Source of the DNA: Achromobacter sp. B7 | GTDB lineage: Bacteria; Pseudomonadota; Gammaproteobacteria; Burkholderiales; Burkholderiaceae_B | Direction: 5' to 3' | Assembly: GCF_003600685.1 (NCBI RefSeq) | Contig: NZ_CP032084.1 | Span: 3,844,001-3,908,000, forward strand | Length of the DNA: 64,000 bases | Shown here: positions 1 through 8,573 of the stretch, piece by piece | Numbering within the stretch: the stretch's first letter is position 1 | How the letters are laid out: the number at the start of each line of letters is the position of its first letter | Notes under the pieces: generated by a model | Seen by the model: the letters and a program-made list of their open reading frames with translations, nothing else | What the model was told of the DNA's origin: nothing | Database searches by the model: none | Translations under genes and position numbers: made by a program

Positions 1-819
1 TAGCGAGGGACCTTGCCAGCGACCCGGTGCGTACGACAATGGCAATTGCAGCGATCGGCGCCAGGCCGACAGCAGTTGCGCAATTAGCGGCGCGTCACGT
101 TGAGTCTGTCGGGCAAGCGCGGGGAGCTCGGCGCCAATGCGCCCGACGCCAATCCCGACATCAATCCCCGTACTGCGCTGGAAACCATTCACCATCGCAA
201 GCGATCCCCAACTGCTAGGCAACAACCACGTGCGTATGGGCCACATCAGCGGCCCCAGCGTTTCAGCGTGGATGGACGCGGCCAGCAGTTCCAGGCGCAA
301 CGGTTCAAACCATGGCGACATTCCGCGCGGGGAATCGGCCGAAAAGTCCATGCAGCGCGCGGCCACGTGATCGGCCAACGTCTGCCCGTCCAGGGGACTG
401 AGCAGGCAGCCGCACACATAGCGACGGCGGCGGGCGGCGTCCGCCTGCGCAAGGCGTTGGGCCAGCCCCATGAGTTCGGGCGCGGGCACATCCGCACTTC
501 CCGCCAACCGGACCAGCACTGGGCATGCCTTTGGCGAGTGGGCCAGGTCGGGGCGCGCGACGGTCGTTAGCGCATCGGCGCCCAACATCTTGGTCAACGA
601 CGCAAGACTCAAACCATGCTCCGGCGCGCAGTCCGCCAGGGGATTCAACAACAGGTAGACGCTGTCATCCGCTGCGCGGCGCGCTGCGACCAGGGCGGCC
701 ATCGTGCCTGGCGTCGGGGTGTCTGTCGGCATCATGCGTGCCGCGGGCCGGACCGCCCCCTTCGTAGCCGCCTTCGTAGCCGCCGTCATATTGCCCGGCG
801 TCACCGTGCGCCCCGTCAT
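1..819 (-). CDS. Type VI secretion adaptor-like protein (DUF4123-like), 3' end outside window
   Basis: An uninterrupted frame of 273 codons begins at an ATG that overlaps the vgrG stop codon (ATGA, 816-819) and runs off the left edge, so the C-terminus is missing. The first ~45 residues are Thr/Ala-rich. Then follow a VYLLLNPLAD stretch, a PVLVRLAG stretch and an SPWFEPLRLELLAA stretch, the kind of spacing seen in DUF4123 proteins. That family comprises VgrG-linked chaperones/adaptors that load effectors onto the type VI spike. The 4-nt overlap implies translational coupling to vgrG, which fits such a role. The family call rests on position and a weak motif pattern; it could be another VgrG-linked protein. 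An effector gene would be expected next, beyond the window. Confidence 0.65.
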   Translation of the reverse strand, partial: MTGRTVTPGNMTAATKAATKGAVRPAARMMPTDTPTPGTMAALVAARRAADDSVYLLLNPLADCAPEHGLSLASLTKMLGADALTTVARPDLAHSPKACPVLVRLAGSADVPAPELMGLAQRLAQADAARRRRYVCGCLLSPLDGQTLADHVAARCMDFSADSPRGMSPWFEPLRLELLAASIHAETLGPLMWPIRTWLLPSSWGSLAMVNGFQRSTGIDVGIGVGRIGAELPALARQTQRDAPLIAQLLSAWRRSLQLPLSYAPGRWQGPSL

Positions 820-2888
820 CGCGCGCGTTCCATGCAATCGTCCAGCAAGCCTTCGACGACATCGCCCGCCATCGACAGCGAATTGCCGCCGCCGCCCGCC
901 TGCGCCACCGGGCCTTTTAGGTTGATGGCAAGTGCTTCCAATGTGATGCCGGAACCATTGATCGTGATGGTGCCGCCCGGCCCCTTGATCACCACGCTTT
1001 GCGCGGCCTGCAATTCCAGCGTGACCGTCTTGCCCTCGATCCGCTCGCCTGCATGCACCTGGAAATGCCCCTGCACCTTATGTTCCACATGCCCGCCCGT
1101 TTCGATCCAGTGATTGGCCACCGTCTTGTCGCGGCGGTTGTTGCCCACGTCTTCCGTGCGGTCCCGGCCGGTGGCGATGGTGTGGTTGCGGTCGATGGTC
1201 AGGAAGTCGTCCTGGCCGATGGTGTGGCGGCGGTCCTGGCCGATGTGGACCTGTTCATCGCTGCCCACCGATTCGCTGCGGTCGTGGCCGATGGTGATGG
1301 TTTCGTCATGCTCGACCTGTTCGCTGCGGTCGTTGCCGACGAAGGTGGTCTCGTTGTGGTTGACGTGGATGTTCTGGTCTTTTTGCGCGTGAACGTAGAT
1401 CTCTTCCTGATCCCGTTCATCCTCAAAGCGCAGCTCGTTATAGCCCTCGCCCTTGTGCGTCTGTCTTTTGATCGTCATGCGCGTTTTGTGGCGCGGCAGC
1501 TCGTAGGGCGGCGGGTTGATCGACCGGTGCGTTCTGCCCGTGACGATCGGCTGCGAGCTATCGCCATCCAGAAAGCTGACGATGACTTCCTGGCCGATGC
1601 GCGGGATGGCCATGTGGCCCCAGCCCGCACCCGCCCAGTTCTGCGACACGCGGATCCAGCACGAGCTGTGCTCGTTGTTCTGCCCCAGCCGGTCCCACGG
1701 AAACTGCACCTTGATGCGGCCGAATTCGTCGCAATAGATTTCTTCATTGGGCGGGCCGACCACGCTGGCGATCTGCGGGCCGTCCACGCGCGGCTTGCGG
1801 CTGGGCGCGGGTTTCCAGTCGACCTTGTCGGGCACGATGTCGGCGGTGTAGCCGTAGCGCGTGCCTTGCTCGGCGCCCGCGCCGTCTTCTTCCTGGCTGC
1901 TGTGCTGGATGCCGTGGTGGCGCATGCGCACCGGGCGCCAGCCGTGGTTCCAGTCATCACGCGGGTGGCCGGTCAGGTCGAACGCCACGCCGGGAATCAG
2001 TCGCGCATCGTCGCCGTGCACCTGGGCCATGCGCGCATCGCGGCGCAAGCCCAGCAGGCGGCTTTGCGTGAAGGGTTTGCCGGCCTCGTCGCGCTTGTAG
2101 CGGCCGGGGTAGTTGTAGCGCTCGTAGCGGCCGTCTTGGTGTTGCAGGTCGGTGGCGACCTGCGTGTGTTCCTGGTCGTACTGCGGGTGTGTGTAGGTGT
2201 AGTCGCGTTGCGTCTGGCGGGCGGTGCGTAGTTGTTCGGTGTAGATGAAGCGATGCAATGCGGGCTGGTGTTGATCGCCGCCTGGCGTGGGGTTGTAGAG
2301 GACCGGCCCGCCGGCGATCTCGCCATGGATGTAGATGCGGTCGCCGTGGATCAGGCGGTGGGAATTTTCGGTATGGGCGTAGCGGTGGAAGTAGCCCTCT
2401 TCGGCGGCCAGGCGCGCCACGAAATCCAGATCGGTTTCGCCGGCCTGCACGCAGTATTCACGCACCAGGTGGTGGTGGGTGGTGACCTGTTCGTAGTCGG
2501 TAATGCCATGGCGCTTGAAGACATCGGCCAAAATTTCCGGCACGGACAGTTGCTGGTAGATGCGCCAGTCCGAACACAGCGCCGCGCGCGCCAGCGACGG
2601 TTCGACCACGCCGCGGTAACGCGTACGCCGAAAGCCGGTGTCGCCTTGCTCGAAGGCGGTGACGATGCCATGCACGTGGCGCACGGGCACATCGCCCCGC
2701 CATAGCGTGAACAACGCTGTCTGATCCAGCAGCGCGCCAAAGTCGATGGCGGGGTCGAAGCTGGATAGTTCAAGGTCCAACCGATAGGTCTCGGATAGCG
2801 CCTCGTCCAGCGTGAATTCAATAACGTCGAACGCCACGCCACGGGCAGCGGGCACGAAGGTAAAACGCAGGTCGGATGAGTGGGCCAT
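816..2888 (-). CDS. vgrG: VgrG, type VI secretion system spike tip protein
   Basis: 690-residue VgrG, the gp27/gp5-like trimeric tip of the type VI secretion needle. The N-terminal ~380 residues form the phage baseplate hub-like domain, followed by the OB-fold region with the conserved SVVGPPNEEIYCDEFGRIKV stretch. Residues ~500-640 are an eight-residue pseudo-repeat (DRSESVG / DRRHTIG / DRTEDVG type), typical of the C-terminal beta-helix. The terminal ~40 residues (GDVVEGLLDDCMERAR) give no clear enzymatic extension, so this looks like a non-evolved VgrG relying on a separately encoded effector. The chosen ATG at 2888 has an AGGA 6-9 nt upstream; a longer frame from 2960 lacks one. No other T6SS structural gene is in the window, so this is probably an orphan vgrG island. 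Confidence 0.95.
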   Translation of the reverse strand: MAHSSDLRFTFVPAARGVAFDVIEFTLDEALSETYRLDLELSSFDPAIDFGALLDQTALFTLWRGDVPVRHVHGIVTAFEQGDTGFRRTRYRGVVEPSLARAALCSDWRIYQQLSVPEILADVFKRHGITDYEQVTTHHHLVREYCVQAGETDLDFVARLAAEEGYFHRYAHTENSHRLIHGDRIYIHGEIAGGPVLYNPTPGGDQHQPALHRFIYTEQLRTARQTQRDYTYTHPQYDQEHTQVATDLQHQDGRYERYNYPGRYKRDEAGKPFTQSRLLGLRRDARMAQVHGDDARLIPGVAFDLTGHPRDDWNHGWRPVRMRHHGIQHSSQEEDGAGAEQGTRYGYTADIVPDKVDWKPAPSRKPRVDGPQIASVVGPPNEEIYCDEFGRIKVQFPWDRLGQNNEHSSCWIRVSQNWAGAGWGHMAIPRIGQEVIVSFLDGDSSQPIVTGRTHRSINPPPYELPRHKTRMTIKRQTHKGEGYNELRFEDERDQEEIYVHAQKDQNIHVNHNETTFVGNDRSEQVEHDETITIGHDRSESVGSDEQVHIGQDRRHTIGQDDFLTIDRNHTIATGRDRTEDVGNNRRDKTVANHWIETGGHVEHKVQGHFQVHAGERIEGKTVTLELQAAQSVVIKGPGGTITINGSGITLEALAINLKGPVAQAGGGGNSLSMAGDVVEGLLDDCMERAR

Positions 2889-3145
2889 GGGGATCCTGGA
2901 ATAAGTCCCCACAGCTATGCAACATCCATGCCAACTTTCACGGCGTCCGGTTAAACCCAATGCTTTCAGCGACTTAGGATTTCGGGCGCAGTGCGAACGG
3001 CGAAGAAATGGACCTGGTTATGGCCAAACGCGCCGAAAGCCGTGAAAACACAGGTTTTCCTCGCTAAAACCGGCTTGTTCTGCAATAAATCAGGCCAGAT
3101 CTGGCTCGAAGTTTTGCAAGTGCCTGATTCCTAAGGAGGTTCACT

Positions 3146-3181
3146 GGGCCAGAATTGGCCCGATCGGGTCAATTCTGGCCC
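3146..3181. promoter_or_regulatory. 36-nt near-perfect palindrome
   Basis: The arms 3146-3157 and 3170-3181 (GGGCCAGAATTG / CAATTCTGGCCC) are exact reverse complements. The core CCCGATCGGG at 3159-3168 is itself palindromic. No T-tract follows on either side, so a Rho-independent terminator is unlikely. It may be an operator or cruciform/hairpin site in the divergent vgrG-esterase region. Confidence 0.6.
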
Positions 3182-3215
3182 GCGCGACGGTGGGCGGTCT
3201 TAGTCCGGCATGTCC

Positions 3216-3359
3216 TTTTACGCCGCTCTTTTACGCTGCTCTTTGACGCCGCCCATTTACGCTGCCCATTTACGCTGCCCATTTACGCCGCCCTTTTACG
3301 CTGCCCTTTTACGCTGCCCATTTACGCCGCCCTATTTACGCCGCCCATTTACGCCGCCC
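3216..3359. repeat. 13-bp degenerate tandem repeat, 11 copies
   Basis: Consensus WTTTACGCYGCCC. Ten units are exactly 13 bp and one (3320-3333) is 14 bp. Variation is confined to a few positions (first base A/T, C/T at position 9, CTC versus CCC ends). The array ends about 120 nt before the esterase start. There are no spacers, so it is not a CRISPR. Confidence 0.95.
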
Positions 3360-3477
3360 TTGCCTCCCGGCTGGCCATGCGGGTTTCGCATGGCCTCGAT
3401 CAAAACCGGCATGTCCGCCGCGCCGCTTTCGTCCCTACCATAGGCCTGCTATCCCGACGCCGGCAGCTTGGCGCCAT

Positions 3478-4929
3478 ATGAACAGCAACCACGAAAAGAC
3501 AGGGGCAACGATGAATCAAACCGTCCACGCGACGCTGCCGGCAGGCACGCTGACCGGTGTGCAGGAACGCGGCGGCGTGTGCCGCTTTAGCGCCATTCCC
3601 TATGCGCGGCCGCCGGTGGGCAAGCTGCGTTTTGCGCCCCCTGAAGCCGCGACCTGGCAAGGGGATCTGGATGCCACGCAGCCCGGCCCCGTGGCGCCGC
3701 AACTGCCGTCGCGCCTGCGCGATGCCATGGGTGACTTCAACGCGCCGCAATCCGAAGACTGTCTGCATCTGACGGTATGGACGCCGGGCGCGGACGGCGC
3801 GCGTCGCCCGGTCGTGGTGTGGCTGCATGGCGGCGCTTGGCAAAGCGGCGGCGGCGCGCTGGACTGGTATGACGGGTCCGCCCTGGCCGCTCGTGGCGAC
3901 GTGGTGGTGGTGGCGGTCAACTACCGGCTGGCCGCGCTGGGCTGGCTGTACGTGCCGGGTCAGACCGCGAACGTGGGGCTGTTGGACCAAGAGGCCGCCA
4001 TCGATTGGGTGTTTGACAACATCACGGGACTGGGCGGCGACCCCGAACGCGTCACGGTGATGGGACAGTCGGCCGGCGCGTCGTCGATCTGCGCAATGCT
4101 GGCGCGCAAGCCGCGCTTCTCGCGCGCTATCTTGCAAAGCGCCGCGCTGGGCCGGGGGTTTCGGTCGGCGGCACAGGCGCAGGCGCTGGGCCAGGCCTTT
4201 CTAGAGGCGGCCGGCGTCGCGTCGCTGGACGCCGCGCGCGCGCTTCCCGTTTCCGCTTTGCTGGCCGCGCAGCAATCGCCCGCGGTCGCGGAGGTGTTGC
4301 GGGCCGAAGGAAGCAGCCGCAGCCAGTTCTGCCCGGTGTTGGACGGGCACGTGCTGCCCGAGGACATCGCGCCCGCGCTACAGCGGGCCGCGTCCCGCGC
4401 CGACGTGCTGGTGGCGTACACGCGCAATGAAATGGCGGCCTTTCCCGGGTACGTGGCGAATGCAACAAGGGCCGAAGCGCAGGCGACGACGGATAACCAC
4501 GCCCGCGCCCACGTCGACTCCAGCCACGTCGGCAATGTCAGCCCCGGCCACGTCGACCCCAGCCGGGTCGACCACGTCAAGCCGGGCCACGTCGACCACG
4601 TCGGCCCCGCCCTTGACGACCCCATCGGTGATCAGGTGTTCGGCGCACCGTCACGCGCGTGGGCGCGGGCGGCGGTCACGCAGGGCCGTCAAGCCTGGCT
4701 GGCGCGCTTCGACGTTGCTCCGACCGCGCGCTTCAAGGCGTGCCACTGCATTGAACTGCCCTTCGTGTTCGACACGGTATCCGCGTTCGGCGACGCGCCG
4801 ATGCTGGCCGGATTGGACGCGGACCACGCGCAGCGCCTGACCGCGCAGACGCAGCAGGCATGGCTCGCGTTCATACGCGGCGACGCACCCGATTGGCCGA
4901 TGGCGCCGCACCTGCACGTCTTTGCCTGA
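3478..4929 (+). CDS. Type B carboxylesterase (para-nitrobenzyl-esterase family)
   Basis: 483-residue alpha/beta-hydrolase of the carboxylesterase B family, hydrolysing carboxylic esters. Seen: the family opening SEDCLHLTVWTP, the oxyanion-hole segment WLHGGAW, the nucleophile elbow MGQSAGA with Ser198, a candidate acid in YTRNEM, and the histidine in ACHCIELPFVF. All three catalytic residues therefore appear to be present. Odd feature: about 40 residues between the acid and the histidine (roughly 340-380) are a His/Val/Asp-rich repeat such as GHVDPSRVDHVKPGHVDHV, encoded by a degenerate tandem array. The C-terminus is shorter than usual for the family. A second ATG at 3511 with GGGG upstream is an equally plausible start. 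No signal peptide is evident. Confidence 0.9.
   Translation: MNSNHEKTGATMNQTVHATLPAGTLTGVQERGGVCRFSAIPYARPPVGKLRFAPPEAATWQGDLDATQPGPVAPQLPSRLRDAMGDFNAPQSEDCLHLTVWTPGADGARRPVVVWLHGGAWQSGGGALDWYDGSALAARGDVVVVAVNYRLAALGWLYVPGQTANVGLLDQEAAIDWVFDNITGLGGDPERVTVMGQSAGASSICAMLARKPRFSRAILQSAALGRGFRSAAQAQALGQAFLEAAGVASLDAARALPVSALLAAQQSPAVAEVLRAEGSSRSQFCPVLDGHVLPEDIAPALQRAASRADVLVAYTRNEMAAFPGYVANATRAEAQATTDNHARAHVDSSHVGNVSPGHVDPSRVDHVKPGHVDHVGPALDDPIGDQVFGAPSRAWARAAVTQGRQAWLARFDVAPTARFKACHCIELPFVFDTVSAFGDAPMLAGLDADHAQRLTAQTQQAWLAFIRGDAPDWPMAPHLHVFA
4507..4612 (+). repeat. In-frame degenerate tandem repeat inside the esterase gene
   Basis: Repeats built on GCCACGTCGAC with 12-15-24 nt spacing, all multiples of three. 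They encode alternating HVD/HVG/SRVD blocks placed between the catalytic acid and histidine of the esterase. Confidence 0.8.
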
Positions 4930-4938
4930 AGGCTGATG

Positions 4939-5035
4939 TCGGGCGCCGGATGCCACACGCCGGATGTCACATGCCAGACGCCACATGCCAGATGTCACTG
5001 CCGGATGTCACATGCCAGACGCCACATGCCTGACC
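4939..5035. repeat. Direct repeats downstream of the esterase gene
   Basis: A perfect 31-nt direct repeat occupies 4959-4989 and 5000-5030, separated by 10 nt. Shorter variants of GCCGGATG and GCCACATGCC flank it. The array starts about 10 nt after the esterase stop and fills most of the gap to the Bug receptor gene. Confidence 0.9.
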
Positions 5036-5082
5036 TTTGACGCCGAACATTCTGTACACACCTACAACACAAGGGGAATTCC

Positions 5083-6057
5083 ATGATTAAGCACATTGCG
5101 CCGATGCGCACGTTGGCACTGATGCTAATGCTCGCGATGCTGACGCCGCTGGCCGCGCAGGCCGCCTATCCCGACAAGCCGGTCAAGATCATCGTGTCCA
5201 ATCCGCCCGGCGGCCCGGTGGACGTGATGCTGCGCGTGCTGGCCAGCAAGCTGGGCGCGGCGTGGAACCAGCCCGTCGTCGTCGAGAACCGCCCTGGCGC
5301 GTCCGGCATCATCAGCACCGGCGCGCTGGTGAAGTCCGCGCCCGACGGCTATACGCTGGGCATGGTGGTGGCCTCGTCCGTGACCATCGTGCCCTTCGCT
5401 GTCGACAGCCTGCCTTTTGATACGCAAAAAGACTTGCAGCCGATTTCGCTGGTGGCGCGCACGCCATTCATCTTCATCGTGCCCAAGGACAGCCCGCTTA
5501 AGACCTGGGACGACTTCGTGCGCGAAAGCAAGACGCGCAGCCTGAGCGTCGGCTCGTTTTCCATCGGCACCGCGTTTCATCTGGTCTGGGAACAAACCGC
5601 GCGGCGCGCCGGCATCCGCGCGTTGTACGTGCCGTCGTCCTCGTCAGGCAAAACGCAGAACGATCTGATAGGCGGTCAATTGGACGTGGGCCTGGACGCG
5701 CCATCAAGTTCCAAGGGCTTGATCGACAGCGGCCGTTTGCGCGCGTTGGCAATCACCAGTCCGGAACGCTTTGGGGGCCTGCCGGACACGCCCACGTTAA
5801 AGGAGTCCGGCTTGAAGGATTACGCCCCGCAACCCTGGATCGGCTTGATGGCCCCCGCCGGCGTGCCGCAAGACCGCGTGGCGCTGATTCAGAAATCGGT
5901 GGCGGACATTCTGAAAGAACCGGCGATGCGCGCGCAGATGGAAACATTGGGCATGATTCCAATCGGCAGCACGCCGGAAGAACTGGCGGCCACGATCAAG
6001 GCGGACCGAGCCGACATGGAGCCGCTGATCAAGGAGCTGGGCATCAAGCTGCAATAG
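5083..6057 (+). CDS. Bug-family (TctC-like) periplasmic solute receptor
   Basis: 324-residue tripartite-tricarboxylate-transporter receptor. The signal peptide spans about residues 1-27 with cleavage after AAQA. The mature start AYPDKPVKIIVSNPPGG is the hallmark of Bug proteins, followed by the family block VVVENRPGASG. These receptors bind small carboxylates or amides in the periplasm; the ligand cannot be read from sequence. No membrane TctA/TctB genes are adjacent, which is the common arrangement in Bordetella-like genomes. The M20 hydrolase gene lies 170 nt downstream in the same direction and could act on the imported ligand. Confidence 0.93.
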   Translation: MIKHIAPMRTLALMLMLAMLTPLAAQAAYPDKPVKIIVSNPPGGPVDVMLRVLASKLGAAWNQPVVVENRPGASGIISTGALVKSAPDGYTLGMVVASSVTIVPFAVDSLPFDTQKDLQPISLVARTPFIFIVPKDSPLKTWDDFVRESKTRSLSVGSFSIGTAFHLVWEQTARRAGIRALYVPSSSSGKTQNDLIGGQLDVGLDAPSSSKGLIDSGRLRALAITSPERFGGLPDTPTLKESGLKDYAPQPWIGLMAPAGVPQDRVALIQKSVADILKEPAMRAQMETLGMIPIGSTPEELAATIKADRADMEPLIKELGIKLQ

Positions 6058-6227
6058 AAAATGCGGCGGTCGAAAATTTGGCTCGTCCAACCTTTCACCG
6101 CCGGAAATTCCACCTTTCGGAATCAAAACGGTCGGAATTTAATCATCCGTAACAAACACGCCGGCCGCGTGGCGCTTGGGTAAGATCCTTGTCCAATAAC
6201 AGGTTAACAACCACGAGGAGAACACCC

Positions 6228-7622
6228 ATGCAGTCTCGCAACATGCGATTCCGGTTGGCGCCGCTGGCCCTGGCCGCCCATCTGCTGATGAGCGGCCCGG
6301 CAGCCGCGCAAAGCGCCCCCGGCACGCAAGGCCCGCTGGCCCCCGCCCCCAACGCCGCGCTGTCCGAACAGATCGACACCCGCGCCCGCGCCATCGAGGA
6401 CAAGCTCATCGCGTGGCGCCGCGACATTCATCAACACCCCGAACTCGGCAACCAGGAAACGCGCACGTCCAAGCTGGTGGCGGGCCACCTGCGCGCGCTG
6501 GGCATGGATGTGAAGACCGGCGTGGCGGGCACGGGGGTTGTCGCCGTGCTCAAGGGGGGCAAGCCCGGCCCCGTGGTGGCGTTGCGCGCCGACATGGACG
6601 CGTTGCCCGTCAAGGAACAAGTCGACGTACCCTTTGCGTCGAAAGCCAAGGGCACGTACCTGGGCAAGGAAGTGGACGTGATGCACGCCTGCGGGCACGA
6701 CACCCACACGGCCATCCTGATGGCCACGGCCGAAGTGCTGGCCGGCATGAAAGACCAGCTGCCCGGCAGCGTGAAATTCATCTTCCAGCCCGCCGAGGAA
6801 AGCCCGGCCGACTTCGAACCGGACGGCAAGAAGATCTGGGGCGCCAAGATGATGGTGCAGGAAGGCGTGCTGGACAATCCCAAGGTGGACGCCATCTTCG
6901 GCCTGCACGTGTCCAGCGCGTATCCGGCCGGCTGGTTGTCGTGGCGCAGCGGCCCGGCCATGGCCGCCGCCGACCAGTTCTGGATCGACGTCACCGGCAA
7001 GCAGACGCATGGCGCGCGCCCGTGGTCGGGCATCGACCCTATCGTCGTCAGCTCGCAGATCATTCTGGGTTTGCAGACCATTCCCAGCCGCCAGATCAAC
7101 AGCATGCTGGAGCCGGCCGTCATCACGGTGGGCGCCATCCACGGCGGCAATCGCATGAACATCGTGCCGGACAGCGTGGCCATGACGGGCACCATCCGCA
7201 CCTACGACGAAGGCATGAAGAAGGACATCCACCAACGCATCGCGCGTACCGCCGACATGATTGCGCAAAGCGCGGGCGCCAAGGCCGATGTGCGCGTGGT
7301 GGAACTCTACAACGCCACCGTCAACAACCCGGCGTTGACCGAGAAGATGGGCTCGACCTTGCGGCGCGTGGCAGGCGAAGGCAACTATGGCTTGCAGCCC
7401 AAGTCCACCGCGTCCGAGGACTTTTCGTTCTATCAAGAGAAGGTGCCGGGCATGTTCTTCTACCTGGGTGTCACGCCCAAGGGCACCGACGTGGACAAGG
7501 CCGCGCCCAACCATTCGCCGCGCTTTTACGTGGATGAATCCGGCCTGATCAACGGGGTGCGCGCGTTGTCGAACCTGACGGTGGACTACATGGCGCGCGC
7601 GCAACAACAATCCGGCAGCTGA
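6228..7622 (+). CDS. Exported M20 family amidohydrolase (hippurate-hydrolase/aminoacylase type)
   Basis: 464 residues. The N-terminus MQSRNMRFRLAPLALAAHLL followed by AAAQ is a signal peptide, so the enzyme is probably periplasmic. The M20D metal-binding pattern is complete: DMDALPVKE near residue 121, HACGHDTHTA near 151, and the QPAEES catalytic/metal glutamates near 187. A peptidase dimerisation domain follows (VTGKQTHGARPW onward). The family hydrolyses N-acyl amino acids and related amides using one or two divalent metals. The start at 6228 has GAGGAG 9-14 nt upstream; an upstream in-frame ATG lacks an RBS. A second, cytosolic M20 enzyme begins at 63366. Confidence 0.93.
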   Translation: MQSRNMRFRLAPLALAAHLLMSGPAAAQSAPGTQGPLAPAPNAALSEQIDTRARAIEDKLIAWRRDIHQHPELGNQETRTSKLVAGHLRALGMDVKTGVAGTGVVAVLKGGKPGPVVALRADMDALPVKEQVDVPFASKAKGTYLGKEVDVMHACGHDTHTAILMATAEVLAGMKDQLPGSVKFIFQPAEESPADFEPDGKKIWGAKMMVQEGVLDNPKVDAIFGLHVSSAYPAGWLSWRSGPAMAAADQFWIDVTGKQTHGARPWSGIDPIVVSSQIILGLQTIPSRQINSMLEPAVITVGAIHGGNRMNIVPDSVAMTGTIRTYDEGMKKDIHQRIARTADMIAQSAGAKADVRVVELYNATVNNPALTEKMGSTLRRVAGEGNYGLQPKSTASEDFSFYQEKVPGMFFYLGVTPKGTDVDKAAPNHSPRFYVDESGLINGVRALSNLTVDYMARAQQQSGS

Positions 7623-7766
7623 GCCGGTAGCCTGCGGTCGCTACGCATTGACGCCCGCCCGGGCGCTGGATAAAGTGGCTGGCAACCTTGCGCCATCGGC
7701 ATCGATGGCGTTCTTTTTTCTTGGCCCGGCTTGCGGTGCGCCGCAGCCCTACCTTCCGGATTCACC

Positions 7767-8570
7767 ATGAACAGCTACCGCGTCGGCATCGCCGGCTTCG
7801 GCGCCATCGGCCAGGCCGTGGCGCAATCCCTGGATGCCGGGCTGCCCGGCCTGACCCTGTCCGCCGTCGCGGTGCGCGACCCCAAGGCCGCGCCCGACTT
7901 CGCCTGGACCCAGGCGGCCCCCAGGTTCACCACGCTGGACGCCCTGCACGAGCATTGCGACGTGGTCGTTGAATGTGCGCCCGCCGCCGTGTTTCGCAGC
8001 ATTGCCGAACCCGTGCTGCGTGCCGGCAAGAAGCTGGTGGTGCTCAGTTCCGGTGCGCTGCTGGCCAACGAAGACCTGATCGACGTGGCGCGCCAGCATC
8101 ACGGGCAGATCCTGGTGCCGTCCGGCGCCATCCTGGGGCTGGACGCCATTACGGCAGCCGCCGAAGGCGTCATCCATTCCGTCACGATGATCACCCGCAA
8201 GCCGCCGCGCGGCCTGCTGGGCGCGCCTTACCTTACCGACAACAACATCAGCCTGGACGACGTCACCGAACCGCGCTTGATCTTCCGCGGCTCGCCGCGC
8301 GATGCCGCCACGGGCTTTCCGGCCAACCTGAATGTGGCGGTCAGCGTGTCGCTGGCCGGCATCGGGCCGGACCGCACCACGCTGGAAATCTGGGCCGACC
8401 CGTCGCTGGAACGCAACGTGCATCGCGTGGAAGTCGTGTCCGACTCGGCAAATTTTTCGATGGAAATCCAGAACATCCCTTCCGCCAATCCCAAGACCGG
8501 CCGCATCACCGCGCAAAGCGTCGTTGCCGCGTTGCGCAAGCTGACGGGGCCTTTGCGCGTGGGCACGTAA
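7767..8570 (+). CDS. nadX: L-aspartate dehydrogenase (NadX family)
   Basis: 267-residue NAD(P)-binding enzyme. The Rossmann motif GFGAIGQAVAQSL is at residues ~8-20. The DUF108 catalytic domain has the conserved run VPSGAILGLDAI, and MITRKPPRGLLGAPYL follows. Members oxidise L-aspartate to iminoaspartate/oxaloacetate with ammonia release, feeding NAD synthesis or aspartate catabolism. The upstream M20 amidohydrolase is co-oriented at 144 nt, so co-transcription is possible but not shown. The gene faces the ABC exporter gene convergently, with only 3 nt between stop codons. Confidence 0.88.
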   Translation: MNSYRVGIAGFGAIGQAVAQSLDAGLPGLTLSAVAVRDPKAAPDFAWTQAAPRFTTLDALHEHCDVVVECAPAAVFRSIAEPVLRAGKKLVVLSSGALLANEDLIDVARQHHGQILVPSGAILGLDAITAAAEGVIHSVTMITRKPPRGLLGAPYLTDNNISLDDVTEPRLIFRGSPRDAATGFPANLNVAVSVSLAGIGPDRTTLEIWADPSLERNVHRVEVVSDSANFSMEIQNIPSANPKTGRITAQSVVAALRKLTGPLRVGT

Positions 8571-8573
8571 GCG

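Larger units (their letters stand above)
2889..3477. other. Long intergenic region without a convincing gene
   Basis: This 589-nt divergent region separates vgrG from the esterase gene. It contains a 36-nt palindrome and an 11-copy 13-bp tandem array, described separately. Short open frames across it are by-products of the repeats. I see no credible start/RBS pair. Confidence 0.7.

Noticed and set aside
999..2231. Long forward open frame antisense to vgrG
   Set aside because: It lies wholly inside a clear VgrG gene; long shadow frames are expected at this GC content and its product is Val/Ala/His-rich with no family resemblance.
3216..3359. CRISPR array
   Set aside because: Units of 13 bp are contiguous without spacers and no cas genes are present.
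6204..7610. 468-codon frame antisense to the M20 gene
   Set aside because: Shadow of the real gene: the protein is His/Arg/Gly-rich, has no recognisable motif, and the opposite strand has full catalytic motifs and an RBS.
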